Shown here piece by piece: positions 1 through 10,400 of a stretch of DNA of 29,669 nt. The DNA is from Strigomonas culicis. Lineage: Eukaryota; Euglenozoa; Kinetoplastea; Trypanosomatida; Trypanosomatidae. Made by a program: the position numbers and the translations under genes. Under the pieces are notes generated by a model. The model was given only the letters and a program-made list of their open reading frames with translations, had not been told where the DNA came from and did not search any database. Position 1 is the stretch's first letter, and every line of letters starts with the position of its first letter. Where the stretch lies: assembly GCA_000482145.1 (NCBI GenBank), contig AUXH01000191.1:1-29669 (forward strand). Direction: 5' to 3'.

Positions 1-26
1 GTATATATATATATATATATATATAT
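1..26. repeat. (TA)n microsatellite
   Basis: About a dozen tandem TA units lie at the window edge. The tract may continue beyond the window. Confidence 0.9.
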
Positions 27-197
27 CTCAAAATACAAACTCTTTACCAAACACTGTTTTTATTATTTTCTTTCGTTTTTTGTTTGTTTTTCTTTTTTCA
101 CTTTGTATTCCATTGAAAGAATAGTTACCTCGTAAAGAGCTGTTAACTTTTGCCTTTTTTTTTGTTCAACGTTGTTATTGTCTTGTCTTTTCTGTAC

Positions 198-228
<31 letters not shown>
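198..228. repeat. (ATT)n trinucleotide microsatellite
   Basis: Tandem ATT/TAT units lie just upstream of the start of the first gene. They are followed by a short pyrimidine stretch and the AG dinucleotide at 237-238. Confidence 0.9.
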
Positions 229-229
<1 letters not shown>

Positions 230-238
230 TTTTCAAAG
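228..238 (+). promoter_or_regulatory. Candidate spliced-leader acceptor for the AGC kinase gene
   Basis: A short pyrimidine run (TTCTTTTC) is followed by AAAG, placing an AG at 237-238, about 43 bases before the ATG. Better pyrimidine tracts lie further upstream (54-110 and 149-170), so the true acceptor may be elsewhere. RNA data would be needed to decide. Confidence 0.3.
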
Positions 239-281
239 CAAAACGACAAGTGAAAAGAGAAAAAAAAAACGATAATTCAAA

Positions 282-1940
282 ATGGGCGTACGAGAGTCTA
301 CTCTACAGCAACAAGATAACAATAACAATAATAATCATGCCAATAACGATAATAGAAACGCTTCGTTGGCGATGCTCTCGCCAGTATCTCCGACCCCGCC
401 ACTGTTACCCAACAACTCCAGCACCAATGGCCCTTCCACAAACGGTACCTTCACGAGCTTTGCCGGCAGCTCGAACAACCTGATGCCGCTGCCCCTCAGC
501 AACAGCAACAACAACCTCGCGGGTGCGGCGGTCACGCCGGTTCCGACGGCCACCGGCGGCGCCGCGGGTCTCTGGACGCCGCAGCTGGCGCCGTCGTCGT
601 CCTCGACGCTGACGCAGGAGGAATTACTGACGCTGCTGCGGCACCTGAATATCAACGTGCTGTTGGTGGAACGAGAGTTTTCACTGATCGTGGTGCGCCT
701 GATCGAGGCCGTGCTCTCCGACAGGCATCCCAGCAAAGGGGATTACATGCGGATGAAGAATGCGGAGCAGGATACGAACAGCACGTCCCATGCCAGCACG
801 GCGCCGACGAGTGCGTATAAGTACAACATCTCCCCCCTTTTGAAGCTCATGTTTTTAGATTTGACCTACGCCGGTGTGAAGCAGCTCGTTGCCGTGTTGT
901 TTTACCTCCTCGCGGGGCAGGAGCCGCGGCCGCGCCTGCAGGGCCACGGGCAGCACCCCAGCAGCAGCGCGCAGCAGCAGGTCAACAACTACATCTTTTC
1001 GCCCAGCACCCCGGTCCTGCCACAGCAGCAGCCACCGTCGCAGTCCCACTTCGCGAATGCGACGACAAGTGTCAATAACAGTAGCAGTACAACGAACAAC
1101 GTGGGGAGCTTAAGCAGCCCAGCGAAGCGATTCGCGGCCTCCTCACCGGTGCCGATGGCGGTGACAACAACAACGAATAATAACGTGGCCATATCGCCTT
1201 ATCCACCGCTGAAATTAGCCTCCCCGAGTATGACCAACAATACACTCGAAGGCGATGCCAACGCCTCTCATGTGACGAGTGGCCAGGGCGGCACGTACTA
1301 CACTAAGCATAAGAACTTCTTCGATTCGGTCGTCTTGTCGGGCGACCATGACGGCACCAACACGGACGGCAACACGCTTCAGCCTAACCACAGGAGCTAT
1401 GATGAGGACGGACGCGAGAACTACTACTATGACACGCATCACCACCTCAGCGACGGCACCTCTCCCCGCGGGTCCTCCAGTACGGGGAGCCCTGTGCCGC
1501 ACCCGCAGCGCCGGCGAGAGAATCTCAACAACGCGGAGAACAAGAATAACCAAAACCGGAACTACAACTACGAGCTCCTGTGTGCGATCCGCGAGAAGCA
1601 TAACGTGGTGCAGCAGATGGCGGCTCAGCAGAGCCATACCGCGCTGCCACAGCCACCTGTGAACAGCAACAGCACTATCAACATGAACAATTCCTTCTCT
1701 GCACGGTCCGTCTCGCTGCCACTGTCGTCGCCACACTCGCTCTCCATCACACCAATCATCAGCGCGGCGAACACGATTACGAACAACAACAACAATAACT
1801 CTGCTAATTATAATAATACTAACGCTGTTCACTCCGAGGTGGCGACAAACCTCATGCAGCTGTGCAGCAGCGGCAGCCACATTGTCCAACATCCAAATGA
1901 CTACGATTTCTACTACTTACAGTGCGTCCGCCAGCAGCAC

Positions 1941-1979
<39 letters not shown>

Positions 1980-4900
1980 GACGCTGCTGAACACCATCTT
2001 ACCGATGGTGCGAATGTGGATACTTCGAGGCATGCATCCGTCGCGGCGATACTGAATCAGGTGAGTCTGCTTTTCTCACACATGCACCTCACGGAAAACG
2101 ACGTGTTCACCTTTTTTCTTCTCTTGTTGGACGCCATCTATGACGTCCAAAACAATAATTATAATGCGAAATCGAGCACACACTCCATCAACAACAGTGC
2201 GAAGCTGATGCAAGACACGGGCCGCCTCGCGCTGGTTGAGTACGTGAAGGCGTACGTGGTGCCCCAGGTCGAACAGCACACGAAATTGTTGGAGTTCGTG
2301 TCTGGCGTCGCGCACCGCAAGGAGCCGTTCGTGCTGCCGCCGGCCCTCGTCTTGCGCTGCGCCGCCCAGACGATGGCGGACGCCACCGCCACGACCACCG
2401 CGAAGAGTGGTGAGGAGGACGCTGGCAAGGCAAAAGACGCGACCACCCCCAAGTCGCCCAACAAGTCCTCTCCGCATAAGAAGGGCCCCACGAAGGAGGC
2501 TTCGCTGCTCACGCTCTTGTACTCGCATGCGAACGCCAACAACAGCGTCAATCTGTTAATCAGTCAGTCGCATCAGTTTTTTCGCGAGCAGAACCCTTTG
2601 TCATTTCAACATACGGCTGCTGCTGCTGCTGCTGCTGCTGCGAGTACGAGCACGAGCCGTCCCTCTACAAAAAATGGGAATGGCAAGCCGACCACGCGCA
2701 TCCCGAGCGGGCGCGCCAACGCCGCGCTGAACCACAGCCACCCGCCGCTGGCGCCGCCGCCGCCGACGGGCGGCCTCAGCCTCGAGTCCCTGCTCGTGGA
2801 TGAGTCGTTCTACGTCCTGCATTACGTGGAGCACATGGCCATCACGACAACCACCACGGAGAGCAGCTCGGGGAGCAACAAGCAGCTCACCATGACGATC
2901 AGCAACCTCTGGCCCATGCGCACCCGACTGGTGTCGCTGCGCAAGAACTACCTGTACATTTACGACACCGTCAGCTCTACCGTCGCGCTCTTTGGCGGTG
3001 ACACGCGCCGGCCGATCACCTTCCCCAACAAGGGGTCCAGCCCCAATGACAGTGCGAGTAACAACAGTACCAGTAACAACAGCCAGTTGAGTCTGCAGAG
3101 CAACATTCTGGAGCTCAACACGCCCATTTTACTGTTAGATTTGTCCTCCAAGCTCGCGGTCGGCGAGGACGTGCAGATCCTCAGCGCGCCGCACGACACG
3201 GAGCTCGTCGGCGCGCACCCGTCCCGCATCTCCCACGCCAACCGCAACGCGGGCACGGGCGCCACCACGACGAGTGAAGAAAAAGGGAACAGCGCGCTGC
3301 TGAAGGGCAGCCGCGGCGAGGACACGGAGGTCTACCGTATCCAGAACACCCGGACCGGCGAGACCCTCTTGCTGGCGCTGCCGGTGCACTACAATAACCA
3401 CACAGGGGCGGGGAATACGGTGTCCGTCACCGACACGGCCGCGCTGTTCGACCGCGTGCACACGACGCATGGCGGCGGCGGCGGCGGCGGCAAGAGCATC
3501 GGCTCCCCGGCGGGGTCCCCGAGCAGCCGCCTCGCGAAGCTAAAGCGGGAGATCACGGCGGAGTATCAGTTCCAGCTCGGCGACCAGCCGGACACGCTTA
3601 CCGTGTTCCCGCTGCGCATCTTGTACAAGGGCGCGCTGCACCACTTCTTTTTTCAGAGCGCCTCCGTGCGGGCCTACTTTTACCTCAAGCTGCAGATCCT
3701 CATCCAGACGCGGCGCAGCGCCCGCAACCTGCTGCGCTACCACTTTGTGCACCTGCAGTGCGATTACTACCTCCGCAACAAGGTGTGCTACCCGGTGGGC
3801 CCCTTCGCCTTCACGCCCATCGACCTGCTGGGCGCCGGAAACTTCGGCCGCGTCCTGCTCGTGAAACACAAGCTCACAGGCGCCCTCTTCGCGCTGAAGA
3901 TCATCAAGAAGAGCGGCTTCCATGGGGTGCGCAACCTGGTCGAGGTGCGCCGCGAGATCCGCTATCTGGAGCAGACGAGCGACTGTCCGTTCACGATGAA
4001 GCTCCACTGCATCTTCCAGACCGACAGCCGCGTGTACCTCCTGTTGGACTACCTCAACGGCGGGGAGCTGCTGTACCACACACAGCGCGCCGCGAACCAC
4101 CAGTTCTCAGAGTCGGTCGCGCGCTTCTTCATCGCGGAGCTCGCGCTGGCGGTGGAGTATCTGCGCAAGAAGGGCATCGTGCACCGCGACATCAAGGGCG
4201 AGAACTTGGTGATTGACCGCGATGGGCACCTCATCCTCTCCGACTTTGGGTTCGCGAAGAAAGTGGTGCCGTCCTACATGTTCGAGGACGAGGCGCTCGT
4301 GCACGCGTCGCGGCCGGTGCCCGGCGCCCCGGCCGGCCCGGCGGCGAACCAGAACAACCACCCGACCATCAACCAGTACAACAAGTCGCTGCTGTCGTAC
4401 CCGACGCTCAGCGAGGAAGAGGCCGTGGAGAACTACTTCGCGGACAGCCGATTTCACAACTACCTCAACCTCATCCTCAACCAGCCGCTGCCGACCGGTG
4501 ACGAGGGCGGCAAGCGGAAGAGCGAGGAGGCGGCGCCGTCGACGCTGCTGAACCCGCGCGCCGTGCGCCAGCACACGAGCTGCGGCACCGTGGCGTACAT
4601 CGCACCCGAGCTGCTGCTCATCGCGAATCAGTCCGGCTACGGCCTGGAGGCGGACTGGTGGTCGCTCGGCGTCGTCTTCTTTACCATCCTCACGGGCTTC
4701 TTCCCCTTCCTCAAGAAGCAGCACCACGACACGTGCCTCGCGATTGTGCGCGCGCCGCTGCAGTTCCCGCAGAAGCTCGTGCTGTCCGACGCCGCGAAGG
4801 ATCTGCTGTCGCGGCTGCTGCAGAAGCGGCCGCACGAGCGGCTCTGCACGCTGCGGCAGCTCCAGGAGCACCCCTTCTTCGAGGGCTTCGACTGGTACCG

Positions 4901-6062
4901 CTGCGCGCGGAAGGAAATGACGCCGCCGGTGTTGCTACACAAGGACACGTACAGCAAGCCGTCGTCCGGGTCGGCCGCGACAAAGAAGCTGCGACAGGAC
5001 GTCGTGAACGCGATGGAGCAGACGAAGAACCGGCAGGAAGAGCGGCGCCAGCGGCTCCTGCGGCGGCGGCAGCAGCGCAAGAAGCACGCAGCCGGGGCGA
5101 GCGGGCACGCGCACGAGAGCCACAACAGCAACGACAACAGTAACATCACCAGTGACGAGGACATGGCATCGCATGAGGAGGAAGCGTTCTACGACACGGA
5201 AGATTGGGATGACACGTACACGGGCGCCAGCAACAGCAACAGCACCGGTGGCGGCAGCGCCGGCGCTAACGAGGACGACGACGATGACTTCAACAACTAC
5301 TATAACATTCCTGTGAACGAACGCTACGCGACGCAGTACCAGGAGGAATGCGAGGAAATTGAGTTGCTCAAGATCATCTACGGGCCGCGTCCGGCGGTGA
5401 ACAACGGCACGCGGCCTCCGCACAGCTTCTACCGCTTCAACATGGTGCCGACACCGACCTGCGCGGGCCGCGACATCTTCAGTAGCTACTACAAGCACCA
5501 GGAGGACTGCGGCAGCGATCGCGGGGAGGAGACGAACAACAATCAGAATTTGGGCGACAACGAGCTGGACCCGAACAATGTGAAGAAGCGCATCTTGGAG
5601 CTGCAACGGCAGGGCTATTGGGCCGAGGGGGAGCTGCAAAACGCAGACGACGACGAAGAGGAAGAAGAGGATGACTTCAGCAACAACAACCTGAACCCGA
5701 CGCAGCCTTACATCCCTTCGCTACAGCTCTTCAAGACGTTCGGCGCGGCGGGCGGTGGCCACCACGGGCACCACCAGGGCAACCTCAGCTACAGCGCCGC
5801 GGGTCTCACAAGCAACACAGTGGGGGGCGGGCTGCCCGGCAGCACCTCGGTGCCGGGCGGGGCAACCGCCGCCGCCTACGCGGATGAGGATGACGTGCTG
5901 TCTTCCATGTTCGACTCTGCCAACCTCAATGGCACGGACTTCGCGCTGCTCGAGGACTACAAGGAGATGAACTACGCCTCCTTCTCGGACTATAACTTTA
6001 TACGGCCGGTGGACGCCCGCATGGCCTCGGTCGCCAGCGGCTTGTTCCGGCCTAATGTATAG
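282..6062 (+). CDS. Large AGC-family Ser/Thr protein kinase with possible split PH-like domain
   Basis: A 1926-residue protein. The catalytic domain spans about residues 1175-1535: glycine loop GAGNFG at 1184-1189, ATP-binding Lys1206 in FALKII, catalytic HRD at 1301-1303 followed by IKGEN, DFG at 1321-1323, T-loop TSCGTVAYIAPE at 1432-1443, then DWWSLG and a HPFF end. NGGELLYH and the CGTxxYxAPE form point to the AGC group. DFG and APE are 118 residues apart, against roughly 20-35 usually, so the activation segment carries a large insertion as in NDR, MASTL and Rim15 relatives. Before the kinase, about 844-1148, a LWPMRTRLVSLRKNYLYIYD strand pair and a closing LHHFFF strand plus helix resemble a PH domain interrupted by low-complexity inserts (tentative). 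The C-tail ends FSDYNF (1901-1906), like an AGC hydrophobic motif but with Asn at the phosphosite. The N-terminal MGVRES fits the N-myristoylation pattern MGxxx[ST]. The remainder is rich in Asn, Gln, Ser and Thr. The start is supported by an in-frame TAA nine bases upstream. Substrates are unknown. Confidence 0.9.
1941..1979 (+). repeat. CAG repeat encoding poly-Gln in the AGC kinase
   Basis: Thirteen consecutive Gln codons (residues 554-566), nearly all CAG with CAA at each end, so the tract is a nearly pure trinucleotide repeat and likely to vary in length. It lies in a region with no recognised domain. Confidence 0.9.
2616..2642 (+). repeat. GCT repeat encoding poly-Ala in the AGC kinase
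   Basis: Eight GCT codons and one GCG encode nine Ala (residues 779-787). The choice of GCT contrasts with the GCG/GCC preference of the surrounding gene, which suggests expansion by slippage. Confidence 0.85.
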
Positions 6063-6430
6063 ACGTACAAAAGTATAAATACACGCACATATATATATAT
6101 ATCATCAAAAAGGGAAAAAAAGAAAAGCAAGTATTGCTTCGTTTTCGTTTCTTAACGGAAAAAAAAAACGTGTTCAGCTCTATCTTTTTTTTGTTTGTTT
6201 GTTTGTTCTTTGTTTGTTTACTTTTTGTTTTTCGTTCACTTTTCTTTTTGTTCTTCGTATTTGTTTTTCTTTCATGTGTGTGGGTGAGGGTGTGAGAGAG
6301 AGTGGAGGAGAAAGAAAAAAAGTTATGTGGAATACTCTTTAAAAAAAAAAGAAATCGATGGATGCTACCTGTATATAAATGTCAATTCTTTCATTACACT
6401 TGAATTAACTCTTAACAAAATCAGATAAAC

Positions 6431-6452
6431 AATATATATATATATATATATA
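6431..6452. repeat. (TA)n microsatellite
   Basis: Uninterrupted alternating TA tract in the spacer between the two kinase genes. Confidence 0.9.
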
Positions 6453-7170
6453 CTTTTCAAAAACGGTTTTTTTTTAAAGTGACTTCAAAAAGAAAAAGAT
6501 ACTTATCAGCACACCAGGTATGATAGAAAACAAAGAATAGTAAGAAGAGTGTACTTATGATATTTCTTTTTTGTGGTTGCTCTTCCATTATGATTGTTCT
6601 ATCTTTCTTATTTCTCTCTTTTCCTCTCCCTACTGTCTCTTCTTTCTCCACTCCTTGTAAGGATAGTACGAAAACAAGGTAGATTAGATATATATCTTTT
6701 TTTTGATTATTCCAGTAATCATTTTGTTTTCGTTTTCCTCTATTTATTGGAGTTACGTGTAATCGGAAGTAAAGAATACTTTTTTCACTTTCTTCTTTTA
6801 TCATACTCTATTTTTCTTTTAACCGGGAAGTAGATATCTGTTTACATACATAATTGTGAAACACAACATTTGATAAGGGAATCAGAAGAAAAATAGTAAA
6901 AAGTCAAACACAAAATTGTTATAATTATATATACACACATATATACAATTAGTTTAGAGTGAAACGCTATCTTGTTACTCTTAAAGCGTACTGTTCATCC
7001 ACTTCTAGTGGATATATTATTCATTTTGTCATTTTGTATATATCTATATATTTGTTTTTTTCAACATAGTTTTTTTTTCAAATTATCCCTTTCTATTGTA
7101 TACATACATATATATATATAGATATATATTTTGAAAACAAAAACATTTTATACCCAAGCAAAAAAATCAG

Positions 7171-7172
<2 letters not shown>

Positions 7173-7202
<30 letters not shown>
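7173..7202. repeat. (AC)n microsatellite
   Basis: About fifteen AC units, about 175 bases upstream of the ATG of the second kinase. Depending on where the spliced leader is added, it may lie within that gene's 5' UTR. Confidence 0.9.
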
Positions 7203-7208
<6 letters not shown>

Positions 7209-7377
7209 AAACCCACAAAAGACGAAAAAAAAAACGCAGGAAATAATCTTCTCAAAAGAATTCAGTAAAAGTAAAAAAAAGAGAATTCAGTTCGTTGAGG
7301 TAACAAAACGAAACTAACAGAAAAAAAACAAAATACCGAAAACGAACTGGTACTCTTTAAAAAAAAGAAGTTTAAAT

Positions 7378-7425
7378 ATGTTCACAGGCACTAATAATAG
7401 TAATAGTAACAATAATAACAACAGC

Positions 7426-7461
<36 letters not shown>

Positions 7462-10400
7462 TCAATTCGAACACTTTTCAAGTGGCTTATCAAGACGAAT
7501 GTACACACCGTCGCCGGACCGCTTCTCGTTGTAGCGCGGACGCCGCAGGACGGTGTCGGCTGTACGTATCCGATCGTCTATGCGAACCGCCCGCTCCATG
7601 CGCTCATCCGCCCGGACGGCATCGACGAGTCGCTGCGGCCTGCGGCGAAGGGACCCGGTCGGGCGGCGGCCGTCCGTAGCGCGGATGGCGAAGATGCGGA
7701 GCTGCACGGGTGTGAGTTCGAGAACATGTTCTGTTGCTTCTCCGCGATCAGCTACTACACAGGAAACGGGAACACGGCAATCGACTCGCGCTGCTCCTTT
7801 CCTTTCGGTCAGCCGCCAGAGGCGCAGGACGCCGCCGCTGCCACCATCAGCACGAGCAACGACGGAACTGTGCATGTTAACAATAATAGTAATAATAATA
7901 ATACGAATGCGTCAAGTACATTTCAGAATGATAATAGCTACAGCTCGCTCCAGGCGACGCAGCGCAAAAAACTGTCGGAGACGAGTAGTGTCGGCAAAAT
8001 ACTGTTCCTACCGGTGCCGCCTCCGCCCTTCTTCGCGCATCACTATCCGAATCGCCAGCAGCAGCAGCAGCAGAATCATAATAACAGCAATAGTAATATG
8101 AGTGGCAATGATCTGAGCGGCATTAGCGTGACGAGCTCCGTCCACTATGAGGTCACACGGACAGAGGATATCTTTCAGTTCTACGCCAAGGAGGATGTCA
8201 TGCTGAACACCAACACTACTACTACTAGTAATAATAATTTGGAGAACATGATGCAGAACGCGAATGAACTCATCACGCTATACTGCAGTGTGGATGGGAA
8301 GTATTACTCCGTTTGTGCGGTTTTTTCGAACACGTTTAATGACCCGCACAAGCATCAAAAGCACATCCCCGCTACCACCGGTACAACGGCGAGTGGTACC
8401 CGTGAGGACCCCATGTATATGTTTTTTTTCTTCCTCAATCAGTTAGACACGGAGGCAGGCAGCGGTGCCATCGACCCCCCCGCGGCCGTCGGCAGGTCGC
8501 AGACGCCACTCATCTCCCCGCTGCCGGTCGGCACGAAGAGCCCGCCGGCGGCCGTTGCCGCCACGACCGCGGCGCTCCCACCACCGGAGGCGGACCTGAC
8601 ACAGCCGCGGTGGGACAGGTTCCCACACCACTCGCCGCTGGAGAAGGACCTGAGCATGACGTCGCCCGTGTTGCACCCGGAGCCGGACCCGGTGGACCAC
8701 GGCAGCTACCCGGGCCGCGCGGCGCGGCTCTCGCCGCCGGTTCTGACGCTCGCGCCCACCCTCACGACGACCACCACCAGTGCCTTCGCGCAGCAGCAGC
8801 AAGTGCAGTCGCACATCTCGAGTCGCGAGCGCGCCTATCACAAGGATTACGCCACGCTGAACAACCCGCAGAATTTGTTTTCCAGCGTGCCGAACAGTAA
8901 CTACGCCTCCACGAGCACATTTCCGGTTGTGCTGCCGGCGCACTCCGCCGAGGACGCGAACCAGAACCGCAAAAACCGTACGCGCGAGTTCGATGCCAAT
9001 AGTTTTGACGTGGATGACAACAGCGCGCGGCCGCCTCCGCCGCCGCACGGCAACCTCGCGAACCTGCTGCGTCCCGTGTCGCCGGAGAGTTCCGTGGATG
9101 TCTTCCCGACCACGAACAACACGACGACGACGACGAACACGCACATCTTTCACGCGACGAACTCGCCGCAGCTGCACCGGACGCTCGGCAGCCCGAGCAC
9201 GCCCAGCCTCCAGGGGCGGGCGAGCGAGGAGGGCGGCGCCGCGGCCCATGAAGAGGCGAGTGACACGAACCCGCTGCAGCGCAGCCCCGGCCAGCGCCCG
9301 CGCCACCCGCCGGAGCCCTCCCAGCTGCACCTGTCCTCCAGTGAGGCGTCGCACCCGCACACCTCCATGTCCCACAGCTCCGTCGACAGCCGCGTCAGCC
9401 TGCCCTTCTACGCCTTCCCCGCCTCGCAGAACCACTCGCAGAGCAACCACAACAACCACAACGTGCCCTATTCCAACACAGGCAACGTATCGCAGTCGAG
9501 TCAGAGCGCACCCACGCGGTCGGTCGTCAGTGGAAGTGCCATCTCGGCCCCGTCGGACACAGGCACCCAGCAGCCGCAGCCGCCACTGGCGCCGCCGACG
9601 ATGCGGCTTCGCGAACAAACGTCGAGCTTCACGGACTCCACCGCCAACACCTTCAACGTGTCGTCCGCCAACACGATGCACACAAGCCCGAGCTTCAACA
9701 ACAACACGGGATCGCTCAAGCGGCGCGCACAGATGATGATGTCGGCGACCAGCGGGCGCAACTCGGGGGATGCGGCCAGCGTGGCCAGCGGCGGCGGCGC
9801 CGGCAGCAAGCGGCACACCATTCTCTTCCAGAGCTCGCTCACGACGATGGGCGCCGCCTCCACCTCGCGCCTGCGGCACTTCGTCGAGGAGGTGCGGTTG
9901 GACTCGATCAAGAACAAGATCTCGCTGCTGTCCAACATTTCCAAAATCTACACGTCGGAGAAGGTGCCGCCGAACTTCTTCACGTACTTTCTCCTGCTCG
10001 TGTCCTTTGTGCAGGAAACGCGGTTCCGCCAGGTGATCATCTTCAACCACCACAACGCGACGATGGACTCCAAGGAGGACTGGTACTATTGCTTCGTGAA
10101 CATCCAAAACAAAACGTACGTGGCGCTCGACTTCATCTCCGAGGGGGAGCTGCTGGAGGAGTACAATCGGCAGAACAACGTCCTCCACGGGGACGGCGGC
10201 GACAGCCGGGCAGACAGCACACGGAGCAGTACGACGCAGCGCGGCTCGGCCAAGTCGCGCCACCGCCAGCACCTCTCCGGCCGCAAGTGGCGCGCCATCT
10301 GCGAAGAAAAGATGCGGCAGCTGCAGCGCAAGTACGCGGTCGAGGAGGAGGTGATGGCGAAGCTGCTGGATGTGCCGGACCCCGCCTGCAGCATCGCGCC

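Larger units (their letters stand above)
1..281. other. AT-rich spacer upstream of the AGC kinase gene
   Basis: No gene is visible. The stretch holds a (TA)n run at its left edge, T-rich and pyrimidine-rich tracts at about 54-110 and 149-170, and an ATT/TAT microsatellite at 198-228. This is the usual content of a trypanosomatid 5' flank. An in-frame TAA at 273-275 precedes the ATG at 282. Any gene further left is outside the window. Confidence 0.7.
6063..7377. other. AT-rich intergenic spacer between the two kinase genes
   Basis: About 1.3 kb with no convincing coding region. It contains TTTG-type runs (about 6188-6219), a (TA)n tract (6431-6452), a long pyrimidine-rich stretch (about 6590-6660), a second TA tract near 7110-7130 and an AC repeat (7173-7202). 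It should hold the 3' UTR and polyadenylation region of the first kinase and the trans-splice site of the second. Possible acceptor AGs for the second kinase are at 7068-7069 (after a T-rich tract) and 7157-7158. I cannot choose between them. Confidence 0.7.

Noticed and set aside
4107..4871. Minus-strand open frame over the AGC kinase catalytic domain
   Set aside because: It overlaps the most conserved part of the kinase and shows only Arg/Leu/Val-rich mirror sequence.
6457..6833. Overlapping short open frames on both strands in the kinase-kinase spacer
   Set aside because: Their AT-rich, Phe/Lys/Leu-rich composition differs sharply from the GC-rich genes, and neither shows a recognisable motif.
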